NCBI RefSeq assembly: GCF_050003625.1
Contig: NC_134401.1
Coordinates: 67,653,629-67,717,628 of the forward strand
Direction of reading: 5' to 3'
Source: Haematobia irritans
Taxonomy: Eukaryota > Arthropoda > Insecta > Diptera > Muscidae
Length of the DNA: 64,000 nt
The notes under the pieces are model-generated. The model made no database searches. It was not told the origin of the DNA and saw only the letters and a list, made by a program, of their open reading frames with translations. Made by a program: the position numbers and the translations under genes. How positions within the stretch are numbered: the first letter of the stretch is position 1; each line of letters opens with the position of its first letter. Below, one piece after another: positions 18,991-29,946 of the stretch.

Positions 18991-19288
18991 TTAAGAACAA
19001 AAAAAATTTTTTGTAAAAATTTAAATTTTTTTCAAAATTAGAACGATATCTCTAAAACTACTTGGAAAATTGAAAAACAATGTAAAGACGGCTTAATGAG
19101 AATATTGTTAGGGATTTTCTGATATTTTTTAAATTTAATATGTGCCTTAATTTTGAACTTAACGGTATATCTCGAAAAATCGAGCTGATAGAAAAAAAAC
19201 CAAGTGTAGATTCAGCGACCTCAAATTACTAAAAATTTGCAATAAATTTCAAATCAACACAAAAAAAGTTAAATTTTGTTCTCCTGTG

Positions 19289-19532
19289 TAATGATCTCAT
19301 CATGTAAACATATAATTTGTTGCAAAGTTTAAACTTGTTTTTGCATTCCGAAATTAGAATAAAAGCCTGGATATACCTTTTTATAAGAACCTTCTCTCCA
19401 ATCGGTATGATTATTTTCAAACTAAGAGGGACATCTAAATATTCTTTTTGTAAAATAGTAAGTAGCTCCTCTACCGTTTGTGGGCTTGTTCCTTTTATAC
19501 CAGAGCCGAAGTCTTTCAGTTAAAAATATTTT
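19289..19532 (-). pseudogene. Transposase-like remnant, right-arm copy
   Basis: Mirror of 11281-11524. The arm ends here in the middle of the remnant (AAAATATTTT), joined by microhomology to BEL RT sequence. The join is not an element boundary, which argues for rearrangement rather than transposition. Confidence 0.7.
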
Positions 19533-20103
19533 TGCGATACAAGATAGTTCTTCCTTTTGGTTATCTTATCATCAAGTTTAACTGGGTCGATCGAACTTTG
19601 TTCTTCGATTTTTAGAAATTCTTCGCTAAGAAGATCTTCCCGGGGCCAGTTTTGAAGCAGAGAAATATGATTTGATGTCAATTTCTTTGAAGGAAATCCC
19701 GCGGAGAGTAAAGCCCTCTGGACTTGGATCTGTTTATCTTTCGTCTCTTCGAGAGAATGTCCGCAAGAAAGGATGTCGTTTATGTAGGTCTCTTTTTGCA
19801 AAATGTCGGATGCTTTGGTATATTCTTGCTTGCAGTCGTAACTCAATTGTAGGAGTGTCCTAATCGCGAGGAATGGGGCAGCATTAATGCCGAAAGTGAC
19901 TGTCTTTAGTCTGTATGGCTCTATGGGGCGTTTTGCAGAAAATCGAAATAAAATTTGTTGGTATCGTTGGTCATCTTTATGTACCCAAATTTGGCGGTAC
20001 ATTTTCTGTATGTCCCCATTAAATACATACTTGTAGTATCGCCAATTTAAAACTACCTTCATCAAATCCCTTTGCAAAATTGGTTTAGAATATAATACGT
20101 CGT
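19530..20103 (-). pseudogene. BEL reverse transcriptase palm region, catalytic motif altered
   Basis: The frame at 19520-20077 reads QRDLMKVVLNWRYYKYVFNG, DIQKMYRQIWVHKDDQRYQQ, TFGINAAPFLAIRTLLQL, then KETYINDILSCGHSLEET, KLTSNHISLLQNWP. These are the Pao/BEL RT blocks. The catalytic box normally reads Y-V-D-D, but here it is Y-I-N-D, so the first aspartate is replaced by asparagine. At 19530 the coding sequence leaves BEL for the inverted insert; its true continuation begins at 15302. Confidence 0.88.
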
Positions 20104-20826
20104 TTAATGAAAATCCACTCGTAGTCTTGTAAAGACGACCCTTACTCTCGTCGTTTTGCTGTCTGGGCGAATCACAGCATGGTGTGGTAAAAAATAATTC
20201 ATGTCTGCGTTGCAGTGATCAGAAGAAATCGTCATATGATTCAGTGAAACGTATTCTCGGAGAACATTGTCGTACTCCGACTTCAATTCTGGATTTTTGT
20301 TCAGATTCTTCTCCATGCGGCAATATTGGGCCAAAGCCATATGTCTCGAAGACCCTAAGGAAATATTACTAGGATATTCCTTCTTAAATGGCAGTCTCAC
20401 AACATATCGGCCGTCTGACTCGCGATATGTGGTGGACCTATAAAGTTCTTCGCAATAAGAGTCCTCGTCTGATTGAGTTGGAGATCTTTCCACCTCCTCG
20501 ATTTCCCAAAATTTTTTCAGTTGATCGTGAAGAGCATTCTCTTCAGTGAAAGAGACAAACGTTGAAAATGAATTTATGGGCTCAGTGCTCGCTGGACCAA
20601 ATAAGTACCACCCGAAGTGCGACTCTCGAGCCTCAATGCCATTTAGAATTGGAAGTACTACACCTTTCCTATTGATGAATGGAAGATAATCGCTGCCGAT
20701 AATTAAATCAATTGGTGCTGGTTTATAAAAATATGGATCCGCAAGATCTAAATGTTTCACATTTTCCAGAATTTTCGCACGTATAGGCCTTGAAGGCAAG
20801 AAATGGGCCAGGCTTGTCACATCCAA
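20104..20826 (-). pseudogene. BEL pol: protease end, linker and RT N-terminus
   Basis: A 240-codon frame. It starts in the last part of the retropepsin-like region (PIDLIIGSDYLPFINRKGVV, ESHFGWYLFGP), passes an acidic linker (QSDEDSYCEEL) and a conserved block RYVVRLPFKKEYP, and enters the RT (MNYFLPHHAVIRPDSKTTRV). Frame changes separate it from the protease core upstream (near 20860) and the RT palm downstream (near 20110). The element therefore has at least two pol frameshifts. Confidence 0.85.
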
Positions 20827-21270
20827 GGCTTCTGGATCTGGAAATCTTAATGTTGTGAATGCCTACAACATTACCACCAAGTCCCGATATCTGGGAATTA
20901 TTATACTCGATTGGAATTTGCAGTCTCTGCTGCATTCGTTTTGAAATGAAGCTTCTTTCGGACCCGGAGTCCAGAAGTGCCCGCACGGCAACTCTGTCAC
21001 CACCATGTTCAAGCTCAACACGAGCAGTTGGGAGAATGGTCGCACCCTCACCCTGTGAGAAAAAGGCATTTACTTCGTCGACTGGCTCAGCAGTATTTGA
21101 AAACGAATTTTCGCGTCTAGAATTTGTAGATGTAGATGGCTGTGCCTCTTCGCGAGGAATTACTACACCTGACTTTGAAGAGTTTTCCCCTGATGTTCCT
21201 ATTTCAACATGAAGCATGGTGTGGTGCTTTCCATTACATTTCAAGCATAGTTTTGTACTTGCGCAATATT
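20827..21270 (-). pseudogene. BEL zinc knuckle and aspartic protease
   Basis: Lies within the minus frame 20723-21295. KLCLKCNGKHHTMLHVE is the last Cys/His box of Gag. After a Ser/Glu-rich stretch comes the retropepsin-like domain: ARVELEHGGDRVAVRALLDS, then G-S-E-R-S-F-I-S. The D-S-G-S active site is intact, in contrast to ORF3. The frame drifts from the protein after GLGGNVVGI (about 20870), a frameshift. Confidence 0.85.
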
Positions 21271-22368
21271 TTCGAAGTGTCCAGGCGATAAACAATTTAA
21301 ACAGTATTTATTAGACATAGCATAGCGTACTCTATTTTTTGGAGATAATTCTTTAAAATATTTGCATATCATAAGCGAATGTTTGTGACGACATTTCTTG
21401 CTGAAATTTCCCTTTGAATTTTCTTCTTCGGTAACGTAAAACGAATGTGATCTGGAATTGTGACTATCCCTCTGATTAGGATTTCGGAAATCGATAATAG
21501 CTTCTAATTTTTCTATTCTATTCGATAGAAATCCATCCATCTGTTTCCACGAAGGCAATTCCTTGTGGTCGGTCAAGGAATCTTCCCATGCTCTAAGTGT
21601 CTCGTCAGGAATCTTAGACGACACTAAATGAATAATGAAAGGATCCCAATTGTCCACATCGATGTCATAAGTTTTAAAAATTGAAAGACTGTCACTGACA
21701 GAACTCTGAATTTGTCGAATCGACTTAGGAGATTCATTTTGTACTGTCTGTATTCCAAAAAGTTTCTTCATTTGCTGGTTTAACAAAATTCGCCGATTTT
21801 CATACCTGTTTTTCAAGGCCTCACATGCTAAATGAAAGTTTGCGTCGACTAATTCAAATTTTTTCACTATTTCGAATGCCTCGCCCCTTGTTTTACCGCG
21901 AAGATGATATAATTTTTGGGCTGGCGATAGATGAGGATGATTTCCAAAAACGGCAGTAAAAATATCTCTAAATGCAGGCCATTTAGAGTATCCCCCCTCG
22001 AAGGGTAGAGTGTCGCATGGGGGCAACTTTAATGAATGAACGAAATTTTGAGGCAATGTTTCAGAAGTTGAACATTGTTGGTTTCGAGAACAAATGAGAA
22101 GCATAATTTTTTCTTTAGCCGATTGATAATTTTTACTCGCTTCATCGAACTTTTTCCCACATGAATCATTGAAATCATGATCATCCTTATCGTCCTCTAA
22201 TACCAACCCCTCATAACTTGAAAGCACAAGCGACCACCTTCGCTCTAATTCCAAATCCTTTATCTCCAATAATTGCGTTGTTACTTCATTACCATCTATG
22301 CAAGCAATTCCTTTGCAAAACGAAACAACTTGATGGTAGTCGAAAAGAAATTTTCTCCTAGCAGCCAT
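21241..22368 (-). pseudogene. BEL Gag polyprotein
   Basis: A 375-codon frame from the ATG at 22368. Residues about 100-290 match the BEL Gag core domain (LKLPPCDTLPFEGGYSKWPA, FRDIFTAVFGNHPHLSPAQK, LYHLRGKTRGEAFEIVKKFE). It continues to WKQMDGFLSNRIEKLEAI and a first zinc-knuckle part (CKYFKELSPKNRVRYAMSNK, YCLNCLSPGHFE). A frameshift after GHFE (near 21275) breaks it from the second knuckle. It packages element RNA in virus-like particles. Apart from the frameshift it looks well preserved. Confidence 0.88.
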
Positions 22369-22831
22369 GATGTATATTAAAATTCACGTATCTCTTTTTA
22401 ATTTTTCCGAAAAATAATTTCTCTCGTGGAATTTGAAAAATCAATCGATAATGCGATAGAAATGCAAAAAAGTCTTTTCACTCTTTTCTATAAATGTGAT
22501 ATCTGAAGTTTATGAATATTACGACGAAATTTTCAAAAGTCAATAATTATTTTTATTTTTGTATATGTTTGCCTTTTTACAGTAAAACGTGAAGAAAACT
22601 GGTAAATATCGATTTACCATGATAAATTTCAATTTGTGTCTTTATTCAGTAGATTTTCTGGTATCAATTTTAATCCCGCACGGATTTTATTTTTCATGCC
22701 CCTGTGGCAACTCTTTCCCAAAAGTCAAGAAAGTTCTTTCAATTCTTTCTTTATTTGCCGTTCACTCAAATAACGGTATGATCAATAATTATGTATAACA
22801 AACATAAACAGAACTGACCTTCACTGTACAC

Positions 22832-23245
22832 TAGATAGGGTCACGGTCTAAAGGAAAAAAAAGTTAATGCGGTCACCCCCCAGTTTTGTAGCATATTCGA
22901 AGACAATTTCAGAACACCAAAACTTTTTTTTCCGTGCACCCTACGACCCCCCGAAATACAATTTATTGTGCTGTGTCGTCATTTGAAGTCCGATCGAAAA
23001 GAAACGCATATCGTTGTTTGTGGTTTATCAGGGGCTATATTTCGTGCATTGGTCATTTTTGACTCCGACGTCAAATTTGATTTTTAATTTTTTTATTTCG
23101 CTTCGTATACCCCTATGATGCCCATTTCTGATAACCATTATAAAGATCCTAACAAAATATGAAACTTTTGCTTTTGAAGTATGTCTTCGAATATGCAACA
23201 AAACTGGGGGGTGACTGCATCAACTTTTTTTCGTGACCCTATCTA
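22832..23245. mobile_element. hAT-like MITE (414 bp) with 8-bp target duplication
   Basis: TIRs begin TAGATAGGGTCACG at both ends and extend about 65 bp with few mismatches (through CCCCCCAGTTTTGT). Flanks are CTGTACAC at 22824-22831 and CTGTACAC at 23246-23253, an exact 8-bp duplication fitting the hAT pattern nTnnnnAn. No coding capacity. Confidence 0.88.
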
Positions 23246-24072
23246 CTGTACACCGATTGTCTTTTATTTTAGCATAAACAACTTCGTTGCATATCTCACT
23301 TGCTTGCCCACACGGCCCTTTAAGTCTTTCTTTCTCAAATGTAGAACAACAACAAAAAACATTAGAGCAAGCGTATAAGAACATTCACTGATTGTACACA
23401 CACCTATTTTCGTTTTTCAAATCTATACAACAACAACTACGTTGCCGAAAAGGTTTGGAGTCTCTCCACTGCTTGCCCGCACGGCAGCTTTTTCGTTGCA
23501 CATAGAATTGGTGAACGCAAGAACAACAACAACAACAATAACGTATGTAACGTTTGCAATAATGACAATAGCCAACACCGATAATGATGAGGAAATTTTC
23601 TTTCAAAATTTTTCCCTATTAGCGTCACGATTCCATCAAATATGTCTTGTACATAATATTACATAAATTTGCTCACTCACCAAAATTGTATTTCAATTAT
23701 AATATGAAATTTCTTTTCCGTGGGGGATTCTAAAGTTGAGATCGTTACGGCAACTCCGTTTAACGTAGCGGGACTATTGAATTTTTTGTATTTGCTTAAA
23801 GCTTTTGCAAATTCATTTAATTTAATTGAACAATTATAGCTATCTCGCTATTGAAATATTCCACTGTATGTTTTTATTCGGCTTTAATTTTGAGTCACTT
23901 TTAACCGGCACTTTTGTCTTCTATTTAATTTTGCAAATTTTGACAGTAATTAACCACTATTTCTATAGCCATTGATTTTAGTTTTTTCCGTCGTCAATTA
24001 TTTTGAAAACCCGTGTATATTTAAAAATTTCTTTCAATTTATTTTTTCCGTCCGATCAACTCCGCGTTTGTA

Positions 24073-24205
24073 ATTATACCCTAAACCACATAGTGGTCAG
24101 GGTATAATAAGTTTGATCGGCCAAAATATGTGCCTACCAGAAATATTGATGTTAGACCCCATAAAATATATACCGATCGACTCAGGAGGTGATTCTGAGT
24201 CGATC
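24073..24205 (+). mobile_element. DINE-1-like 5'-end fragment (family 3)
   Basis: Starts with the terminal hairpin TATACCCTAAACCACATAGT / GGTCAGGGTATAA, then TTTGATCGGCCAAAATATGT and GACCCCATAAAATATATACC, then a GAGTCGATCGGTAT copy. It is the reverse complement of 49560-49685, so it belongs to the same family. Confidence 0.8.
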
Positions 24206-24897
24206 GGTATTGAAAAAATTTATCTAATTTGAATTCATATATGGAATGATTTTATTGAAATTTTTTCATTCATTTCGACAAATCTTACACATTTGTGGTA
24301 AAACTTTTACTTCATAATTAGAACTGCTTACCTTAGTTTTTAAATACAATTTTATTTATTTCTATAAGCAATTTTATCTTCAATAAAAGACATGTTTTAT
24401 TAATATATTGAATATATTTATTAAGAATCAACAGCATCGAATCTCTTTGAAATATTAGTTTATTAATCCACTATTTCCAATTTCCGTGTGATATTATCAA
24501 CTGTAAAACGCACTTTTTCTTCTTCTTGTACTTTTCACTTTTAATAAGTTGCTGCCTAACGATTTTGTCCTCCTTTTACAATTTCAATACCTACAAATAT
24601 AAAAAATCATAAAACATTTTTGTTGCAAAAGGTTAGCGTCACTGAATATTACCTGATAATTGAAGATTCCAAAATGAAGACAAATGAAAGGGTTGTTATT
24701 CTGCTGGTGTTTTCTTTCTTTATACACTATCACGAACATTGATAGATTTAAAAAAAAAAACGAAAATTTTTCTCACTAATTTAAAATAACAAATATTTTA
24801 TATATTTTATTTGTTATTTATTATATTATTTTACCATATTATTTTTTAACAATCTCTCCGTATACCAAAACAACGCGATTCCAACTAAAAAAACAAC

Positions 24898-24970
24898 CGA
24901 CGCGCAAATATATCGATTACACCCACGCGCAAACACATCGATTACGATGACAGGTATCGATTACAGGTAG
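24898..24970. repeat. Cluster of ATCGATTAC boxes
   Basis: Within about 70 bp, ATCGATTAC occurs four times, twice after (A/C)CGCGCAAA. It may simply be a short tandem duplication. ATCGAT cores can bind BEAF/DREF-type factors in flies, but that is only a possibility here. Confidence 0.5.
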
Positions 24971-26029
24971 ACAATAGAAATTTAGGAAAATTTCCTATAT
25001 TCTAACAAGTGTGTTTCCTTAAGTTTTGAAAGGATTGCATACTTCTTAGTACGAATGAACTAAAATATTTTTCTATGCCAAGTGTTGTTCGTATGTATGA
25101 AAAACTTTCTATTATAAAGGAAGTCGCAATTATCATTTTATAAGAAATTTTACTAATTTTGAGGAAACTTGGTTTTAGTTCGGTTTTTGTTTATTTTTAC
25201 GAATGCTTTGTTATCGGTGAATAAAATTTTCTTTTTCAGTAGTAAATTCTAATACCCAGCGAAGAAAATAGTATGAGTAAAATTCCATGCCTTATTCTAG
25301 TTTATGAACTATTCCTAACTGCTTACAGTTTAGGATTTTTTTACTGAAACGAGTAAATTTTATTATTTTTCACAAAAATTTACCTTAATGGAAATAAAAT
25401 GGATAAACTATATTGATGAAAATTTTTTCCTTTAGTTTCGAAGGCACTTTTTTCTGGGTGTAGAAATTTCTTGTTATTGTTTTCTCTTTGGTGAGGAGGA
25501 ATAAAATAAAACCGTTTTATCTTCGCGAAATTTGTTCGGAAATGGATGATGAAATGTTTTTACTGTAACATGTATAAGAGGGGAACTACGTTGTTGTCTT
25601 CTTTTGTTGCTGTGGGAGCATTGGTAGCGAAGAAAATCGATGTGAGCAAATAATTTCGGGAATTAAAATGATATTTCTCTGTTGTCATATGTTATCCACG
25701 AATTGTTTTCCCTATTCTCACTCATCAAAGAACCAAAAAACCAATTTGTACTCACCCGATCTTCTTCTCGTATTTGACGTAATGTGCACTTTTACCTTGT
25801 TGACTGCCTGGACTCTGTCCTGTGGGAATGTCGTCTTTGTTCACCTTTTTGCTTTGAATTCTATTATGACAACTCGATGCCTTCTCGAGGAATTGTTTCC
25901 ACTGCTTCTCAGCGAAATTTTATAGTCAATCGTTCATGGGTTCAGGAACTGTTTCTCCTTTTTTGGTTTTTCGCAAACCACGATGATTCACCTTCTCCTA
26001 AATCCAATTAGGAGGTTTGAAGGACAATA

Positions 26030-26504
26030 TGTAAAGGTGTCTTTTAACCAAGAGTGGATGGGTCAAAAGGGCCTTTTGGGGATTTTTCTAGATTCACTAG
26101 AAGTACGATGCACTTAATTCGACAAGTGAACTTTTTTCTTATGAGGCGCTTGGCCTAAACCTTTCCCAAATAAAAAGGTAATTGAACTCCAATTCAATAA
26201 CAATTTATTGCTGGCCAGTATGACCTGGTTGACTTCAGTTACAAAACTTAACTAACTAAAAATTCATTTATGTTGAAAAAAAAGGAATAGAATGAACGGT
26301 ATTTATATAAGATGAAAAGTGAAAGTTAATGAAAAGAAAATATAATAAATGAACCAATAAAGATAAAGGGTAAATGTAATGCATAAAAACTAAATAGAAT
26401 AATGATGGAGATAACAATAAAATACTGGTTCGAAACCAAAATCGCTCTTCGTGAGCATGTAGAGATGTCGTTCAAAGATCTTTATTGTTGAACTCGGTTC
26501 AACA
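26030..26504 (-). repeat. Pao/BEL 5' LTR (475 bp)
   Basis: Minus-strand LTR beginning TGTTGAACCGAGTTCAACA (right edge) and ending TTTACA at 26030. It differs from the 3' LTR by a handful of substitutions and a one-base gap near 26080, so the element is not brand new. It abuts CCCCC (26505-26509), the target duplication. Confidence 0.93.
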
Positions 26505-27340
26505 CCCCCATATAAACCGATCCCCCGATTTGGCTTGCGGAGCCTCTAAGAGTAGTAAATTTCATCCGATCCGGCTGAAATTTTGTACATGGTGTTAGTA
26601 TATGGTCTCTAACAACCATACAAAAATTGGTCCATATCGGTCCATAATTATATATAGCCCCCATATAAACCGATCCCCCGATTTGGCTTGCGGAGCCTCT
26701 AAGAGAAGAAAATTTCATCCGATCCGGCTGAAATTGAGTACATGGTGTTAGTATATGGTCTCTAACAACCATGCAAAAATTGGTCCATATCGGTCCATAA
26801 TTATATATAGCCCCCATATAAACCGATCACCAGATTTGACCTCCGGAGCCTCTTGGAAGACTAAAATTAATCTGATTCAGCTGAAATTGGTACGTGATGT
26901 TAATATATGGCCTCAAACACCCATGCAAAAATTGGTCGATACTGGTCCATAATTATATATAGGCCCCATATAAACCGATCCCCAGATTTGACCTCCGGAG
27001 CACCTTGGAAGAACAAAATTCTTCCCATTCGGTTGAAATTTGGTACGTGATCTTAGTATAGGGTATTCAACAACCATGCAGGAATTGGTTCCTATCAGTC
27101 CATAATAATATATAGCTCCCATATAAACCGATACCCAGATTTGACCTCCGGTGCCTTTTGGAGAAGCAAAATTCATACGATCTGGTTGAAATTTGGTACG
27201 TGGTGGTAGTATATGATATTTAACAACCATGTGAGTTGAAATTTGTGGATGACAGTCTTTCGTAGAAGTTTCTACGCAATCCATGGTTGAGGGTACATAA
27301 GATTCGGCATGGCCGAACTTACGGCCGTATATACTTGTTT
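26505..27340 (+). mobile_element. DINE-1-like element, right part with tandem modules (family 1)
   Basis: About five tandem modules of about 153 bp, each with TATATATAG(CC)CCCATATAAACC, GATCC(C)C(C/A)GATTTG, ATCCGATCCGGCTGAAAT and CAACCATGCAAAAATTGG. The 3' end is a hairpin GGCCGAACTTACGGCC (27312-27327) followed by GTATATACTTG, the DINE-1 style terminus. It continues the element begun at 11825. Confidence 0.85.
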
Positions 27341-27538
27341 TAATTTAATATGTTGAACCGTTTTCAAGTTATTCCAATAAATGTAGCGGAAGTGCGTTAA
27401 TTTTGAACGTAACGGTGTATCTCGAAAAATCGAGCTGATAGAAAAAACCAAGTGCAGATTTGGATTCAGCGTCCCAAATAACCTTAAAAACGATATTCAG
27501 TTCTTAATCAACAACCAATGTTCCCCTGTGTTATCGAT

Positions 27539-27646
27539 ATGAATATAGACGGACTACCTCTGTTAAAGAGTTCCAAAATTCAGCTGTTGCGCATTTTGAT
27601 AAAAAATGGTAATATAAATGAACTCTCAGTAATACCTGTAAAATAG
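27539..27646 (+). pseudogene. Transposase-like pseudogene, right part
   Basis: Just after the TTA duplication the plus strand reads MNIDGLPLLKSSKIQLLRIL and stops at 27644-27646. The D-G-L-P-x-x-K-S-S block recurs in large uncharacterised transposase-like proteins of arthropods. It fits as the continuation of the segment ending at 11524 once the nested elements are removed. Short and frame-broken. Confidence 0.5.
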
Positions 27647-28084
27647 AAACCCAATGAAATTTCAGAAATGGAAAACATAATTAAACATGGTATTATTATT
27701 GAAGGAAAATGCATTAAAGAAAAATTAGAGCTATAATTTGCAATTCTACGGCAAAAGCTTTCTTATGCGGAATCATAGGCCTTGGGAAAAACACAATGTT
27801 TTAACATATTCTACTAAATGAAAGAAAGTTATTATTGACGATGACTTCGACAACAGAAAATATAAGAACTATCAAAAAACACATTTTCCTTCTCAAAAAA
27901 CACCACTGGAATCAGGGATTCGGAGCGGAGCAAACCCTTTTTTGGCCGGAGCGGAGAGGGAGCGATATTTTTAAAACTGGGAGCGGAGCGTTTACCAAAA
28001 GGAAAACCGCTCCGAAATACAAATATTAGTTTTAATCGAATGCTATTTTCGTTTTATTTTGTTTGCTCTGCTATACATTATGCA
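27647..28084. other. No gene accepted; GGAGCGGAGC-rich patch
   Basis: Contains an open frame (27835-28029) that is open mainly because of four GGAGCGGAG-like repeats at 27921-28010. No domain recognised. Confidence 0.4.
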
Positions 28085-28724
28085 TAAAGGGTACAATTGA
28101 TAATGTGGTAATATGACCAAATTTGGTTGAAATTGGTTCAAATTTAGATATAGTTCCACTATATATCTTTCGCCCGATATCCACCTATATGACCCCGGAA
28201 ACCAGAGTTTTAAATGATTAAATTTTGTACAAGGAGTAAAATTGGCACAATCGTAAAGTGTGCCAAGTTTGGTTGAAATCCGTTCAGGTTAAGATACAGC
28301 TCCCATATATATCTTTCGCCCGATTTACACCCATATGACCACAAAGTTGTAATCCGATTTACATGGAGTGTAAAATTTGGTTGACATCGGTTCAGATTTA
28401 TATATAGCTTGATTTAAATTCATATGACCATGGAGACCAAATATTCACTCCAACTATTTTGAAATTGTACATTGAGAGTACAATTAATATTATAGCAAAG
28501 TTGGTCAACATCGGTTTAGATTAAGACCATTCCCCCATATATATTCTTCCATATACATATACATATACACATTTTCATTTTAAAATCTCCACTGCTAAGA
28601 TCAAATTTCCCATGCTTCTAAGACATATCTATCTACCGATAAAACATACTTGCACATCTAACCGATAATCACCATTTTCAGTACACATCTTTATGGTCCT
28701 AAAATACCTCTAGATTTCTAATTT
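28085..28724 (+). mobile_element. DINE-1-like element (family 2), 5'-truncated
   Basis: Three diverged modules (TTTCGCCCGAT..., CATATGACC..., GGTTCA(G/A)(A/G)TT...) followed by family 2 3'-region sequence (ATCTCCACTGCTAAGA, CTTCTAAGACATAT). It is cut at about 28724 where the LINE begins. Confidence 0.7.
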
Positions 28725-28806
28725 CAGACTGTGGATTGGGACGCTTACAAGAAGAATCTGAGAGGATACAAGCGAGAACTGAGAAAGGCTCAGCATAACT
28801 CTTGGA

Positions 28807-29946
28807 ATGACTGCAGCAGCATTGAGAATACGTCCGAGGCTTCCACACTACGGAAGGTGCCAGCATCCACGTGCTCCGATTCAGTTTTCATTAAAACATC
28901 GGAGGGCAATTGGACAACGTCCAGTGAGGAGACTATTGGACACACATTTTCCCGGAAATCAGAAGGTTGAACCATGCACTGGCGGTGCCACAGTGGCTCA
29001 GTGGTCGTTTCCTATCGAGGAAATTTTATCAGAATCTAGAATAAAATGGGCGTTAAATAGCTTTGGATCATTCAAATCCCCCGGACCTGATGGAATTACT
29101 CCGGCGGAGTTACAAGCGGTGGCTGACAGAATTATCCCCTGGTTGTCGGCGATATATATAGGATGTATCAACTTAGCATATAGTCCACGAAAATGGAGGG
29201 AATCAAAAGTCGTTTTCATACCCAAAGCGGGAAAAGCCTCTCACTCGAATGCGAATGATTTCCGACCAATCAGCTTATCATCATTCCTACTTAAGACTCT
29301 GGAGAGGATGATAGATATTTATCTTAGAACTAGCGTCGATTCAAGTTTGCTCTCGAAACGACAACATGCATACTCGAAGGGCAGTTCTACTGAGACCGCA
29401 TTACATGAACTAGTCAGCTTTATTGAAAGCTCACTATCTGTCAAAGCATACACAATCGTGGCGTTTCTAGACATCGAAGGGGCGTTCAATAACGTCCATC
29501 CGAGCTCGATATTAAATGGACTGACAACTCTGAATATTGATCCAGGTATACTTAGGCTGTTAGACGAACTTCTAAGGAAGAGACGCATTTCAGCCACACT
29601 AGGACAAGCAAACATACAAAGGTATGTGAACATAGGAGGAGTTCTATCACCTCTTCTTTGGCATGTTGCTATAAACGGCCTTCTGGTTTCCTTAGAAAAA
29701 GAAAGGATACAAGTGGTGGCATACGCAGATGATGTGGCGCTAGCAGTCAGGGGAAAATTCCCATCAACAGTTAGAGATATTATACAGAGAGCCCTCCGGA
29801 TGACTGAGAAATGGGCGAAAGATAATGGTCTTGGGGTAAATCCTGCAAAGACAGAACTAGTCATGTACTGCAAAGATCGCAAAACTCCCATTTCCTTAGG
29901 GGGTATTGAAATTCCCTTTAGGGCGTTATTTTGGACAGGAAGCTGA
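28807..29946 (+). pseudogene. LINE B reverse transcriptase
   Basis: The RT begins in frame around SRIKWALNSFGSFKSPGPDG and has the ordered blocks: ANDFRPISLSSFLLKTLERM, AYSKGSSTETALHELV, TIVAFLDIEGAFNNVHPSSI, VNIGGVLSPLLWHVAINGLL, VVAYADDVALAV (intact Y-A-D-D), then LGVNPAKTELVMY. The first 60 or so codons are out of the natural frame (a frame change near 28970). At about 29920 a 21-bp deletion, relative to the minus copy (which keeps GKCAKYLGVI), shifts the frame. Catalysis-ready palm, broken protein. Confidence 0.85.

Larger units (their letters stand above)
15410..19532 (-). repeat. Right arm of 4.1-kb inverted duplication
   Basis: Reverse complement of 11281-15390, separated from it by a 19-bp spacer (15391-15409) that itself can fold (TTCTT...AAGAA). 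It contains mirrored copies of RNase H, integrase, ORF3, LTR, the DINE-1 piece, the TIR element and the transposase remnant. It holds one 13-bp insertion relative to the left arm at about 17918-17932. Confidence 0.95.
22369..26029 (-). other. BEL 5' leader region filled with secondary insertions; no gene
   Basis: A gap of 3.6 kb between gag and the 5' LTR is far longer than a normal leader. It contains a hAT-like MITE (22832-23245) and a DINE-1 5' fragment (24073-24205). Two diverged copies of a block carrying TTGCCC(A/G)CACGGC lie at 23303 and 23468, and four ATCGATTAC-type boxes at 24908-24968. I could not identify a primer-binding site next to the LTR. Short open frames (22589-22798, 25668-26011) have no recognisable domain. 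Confidence 0.5.
12390..26504 (-). mobile_element. Pao/BEL LTR retrotransposon, full-length locus with internal rearrangement
   Basis: Two 475-bp LTRs (26030-26504 = 5', 12390-12864 = 3') and a 5-bp target duplication CCCCC that restores the DINE-1 sequence ATATAG-CCCCC-ATATAAACC define one insertion. In minus order: leader with secondary insertions (26029-22369), gag, protease, RT, then the 110-bp block 19530-19639, where the rearranged segment intervenes, then RNase H, integrase and an extra ORF before the 3' LTR. Frameshifts in gag-pol, an altered RT catalytic motif (YIND) and integrase deletions make it non-functional. Confidence 0.9.
11525..27530. mobile_element. TIR DNA element (host of the DINE-1 and BEL insertions), TTA target duplication
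   Basis: The left end CACAGGAGAAC (11525) and the right end, read inward as CACAGGGGAAC from 27530, are inverted. Both are flanked by TTA (11522-11524; 27531-27533). Inside, subterminal parts also pair: TCTATCAGCTCGATTTTTCG near 11623 and its complement near 27420. Removing the DINE-1 insertion leaves an element of about 0.5 kb, so a MITE-like size. A 3-bp TTA duplication suits PIF/Harbinger- or CACTA-like elements; the class is not proven. Confidence 0.6.

Noticed and set aside
18449..18994. 181-codon frame, and similar frames at 26482-26817 and 47083-47883
   Set aside because: They run through DINE-1 153-bp modules, whose period is a multiple of three, so they stay open without selection; no start context, no domain, and parts read through (TA)n.
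25668..26011. Overlapping hydrophobic ORFs near the BEL 5' LTR
   Set aside because: Overlapping frames, low-complexity hydrophobic composition, no recognisable motif.
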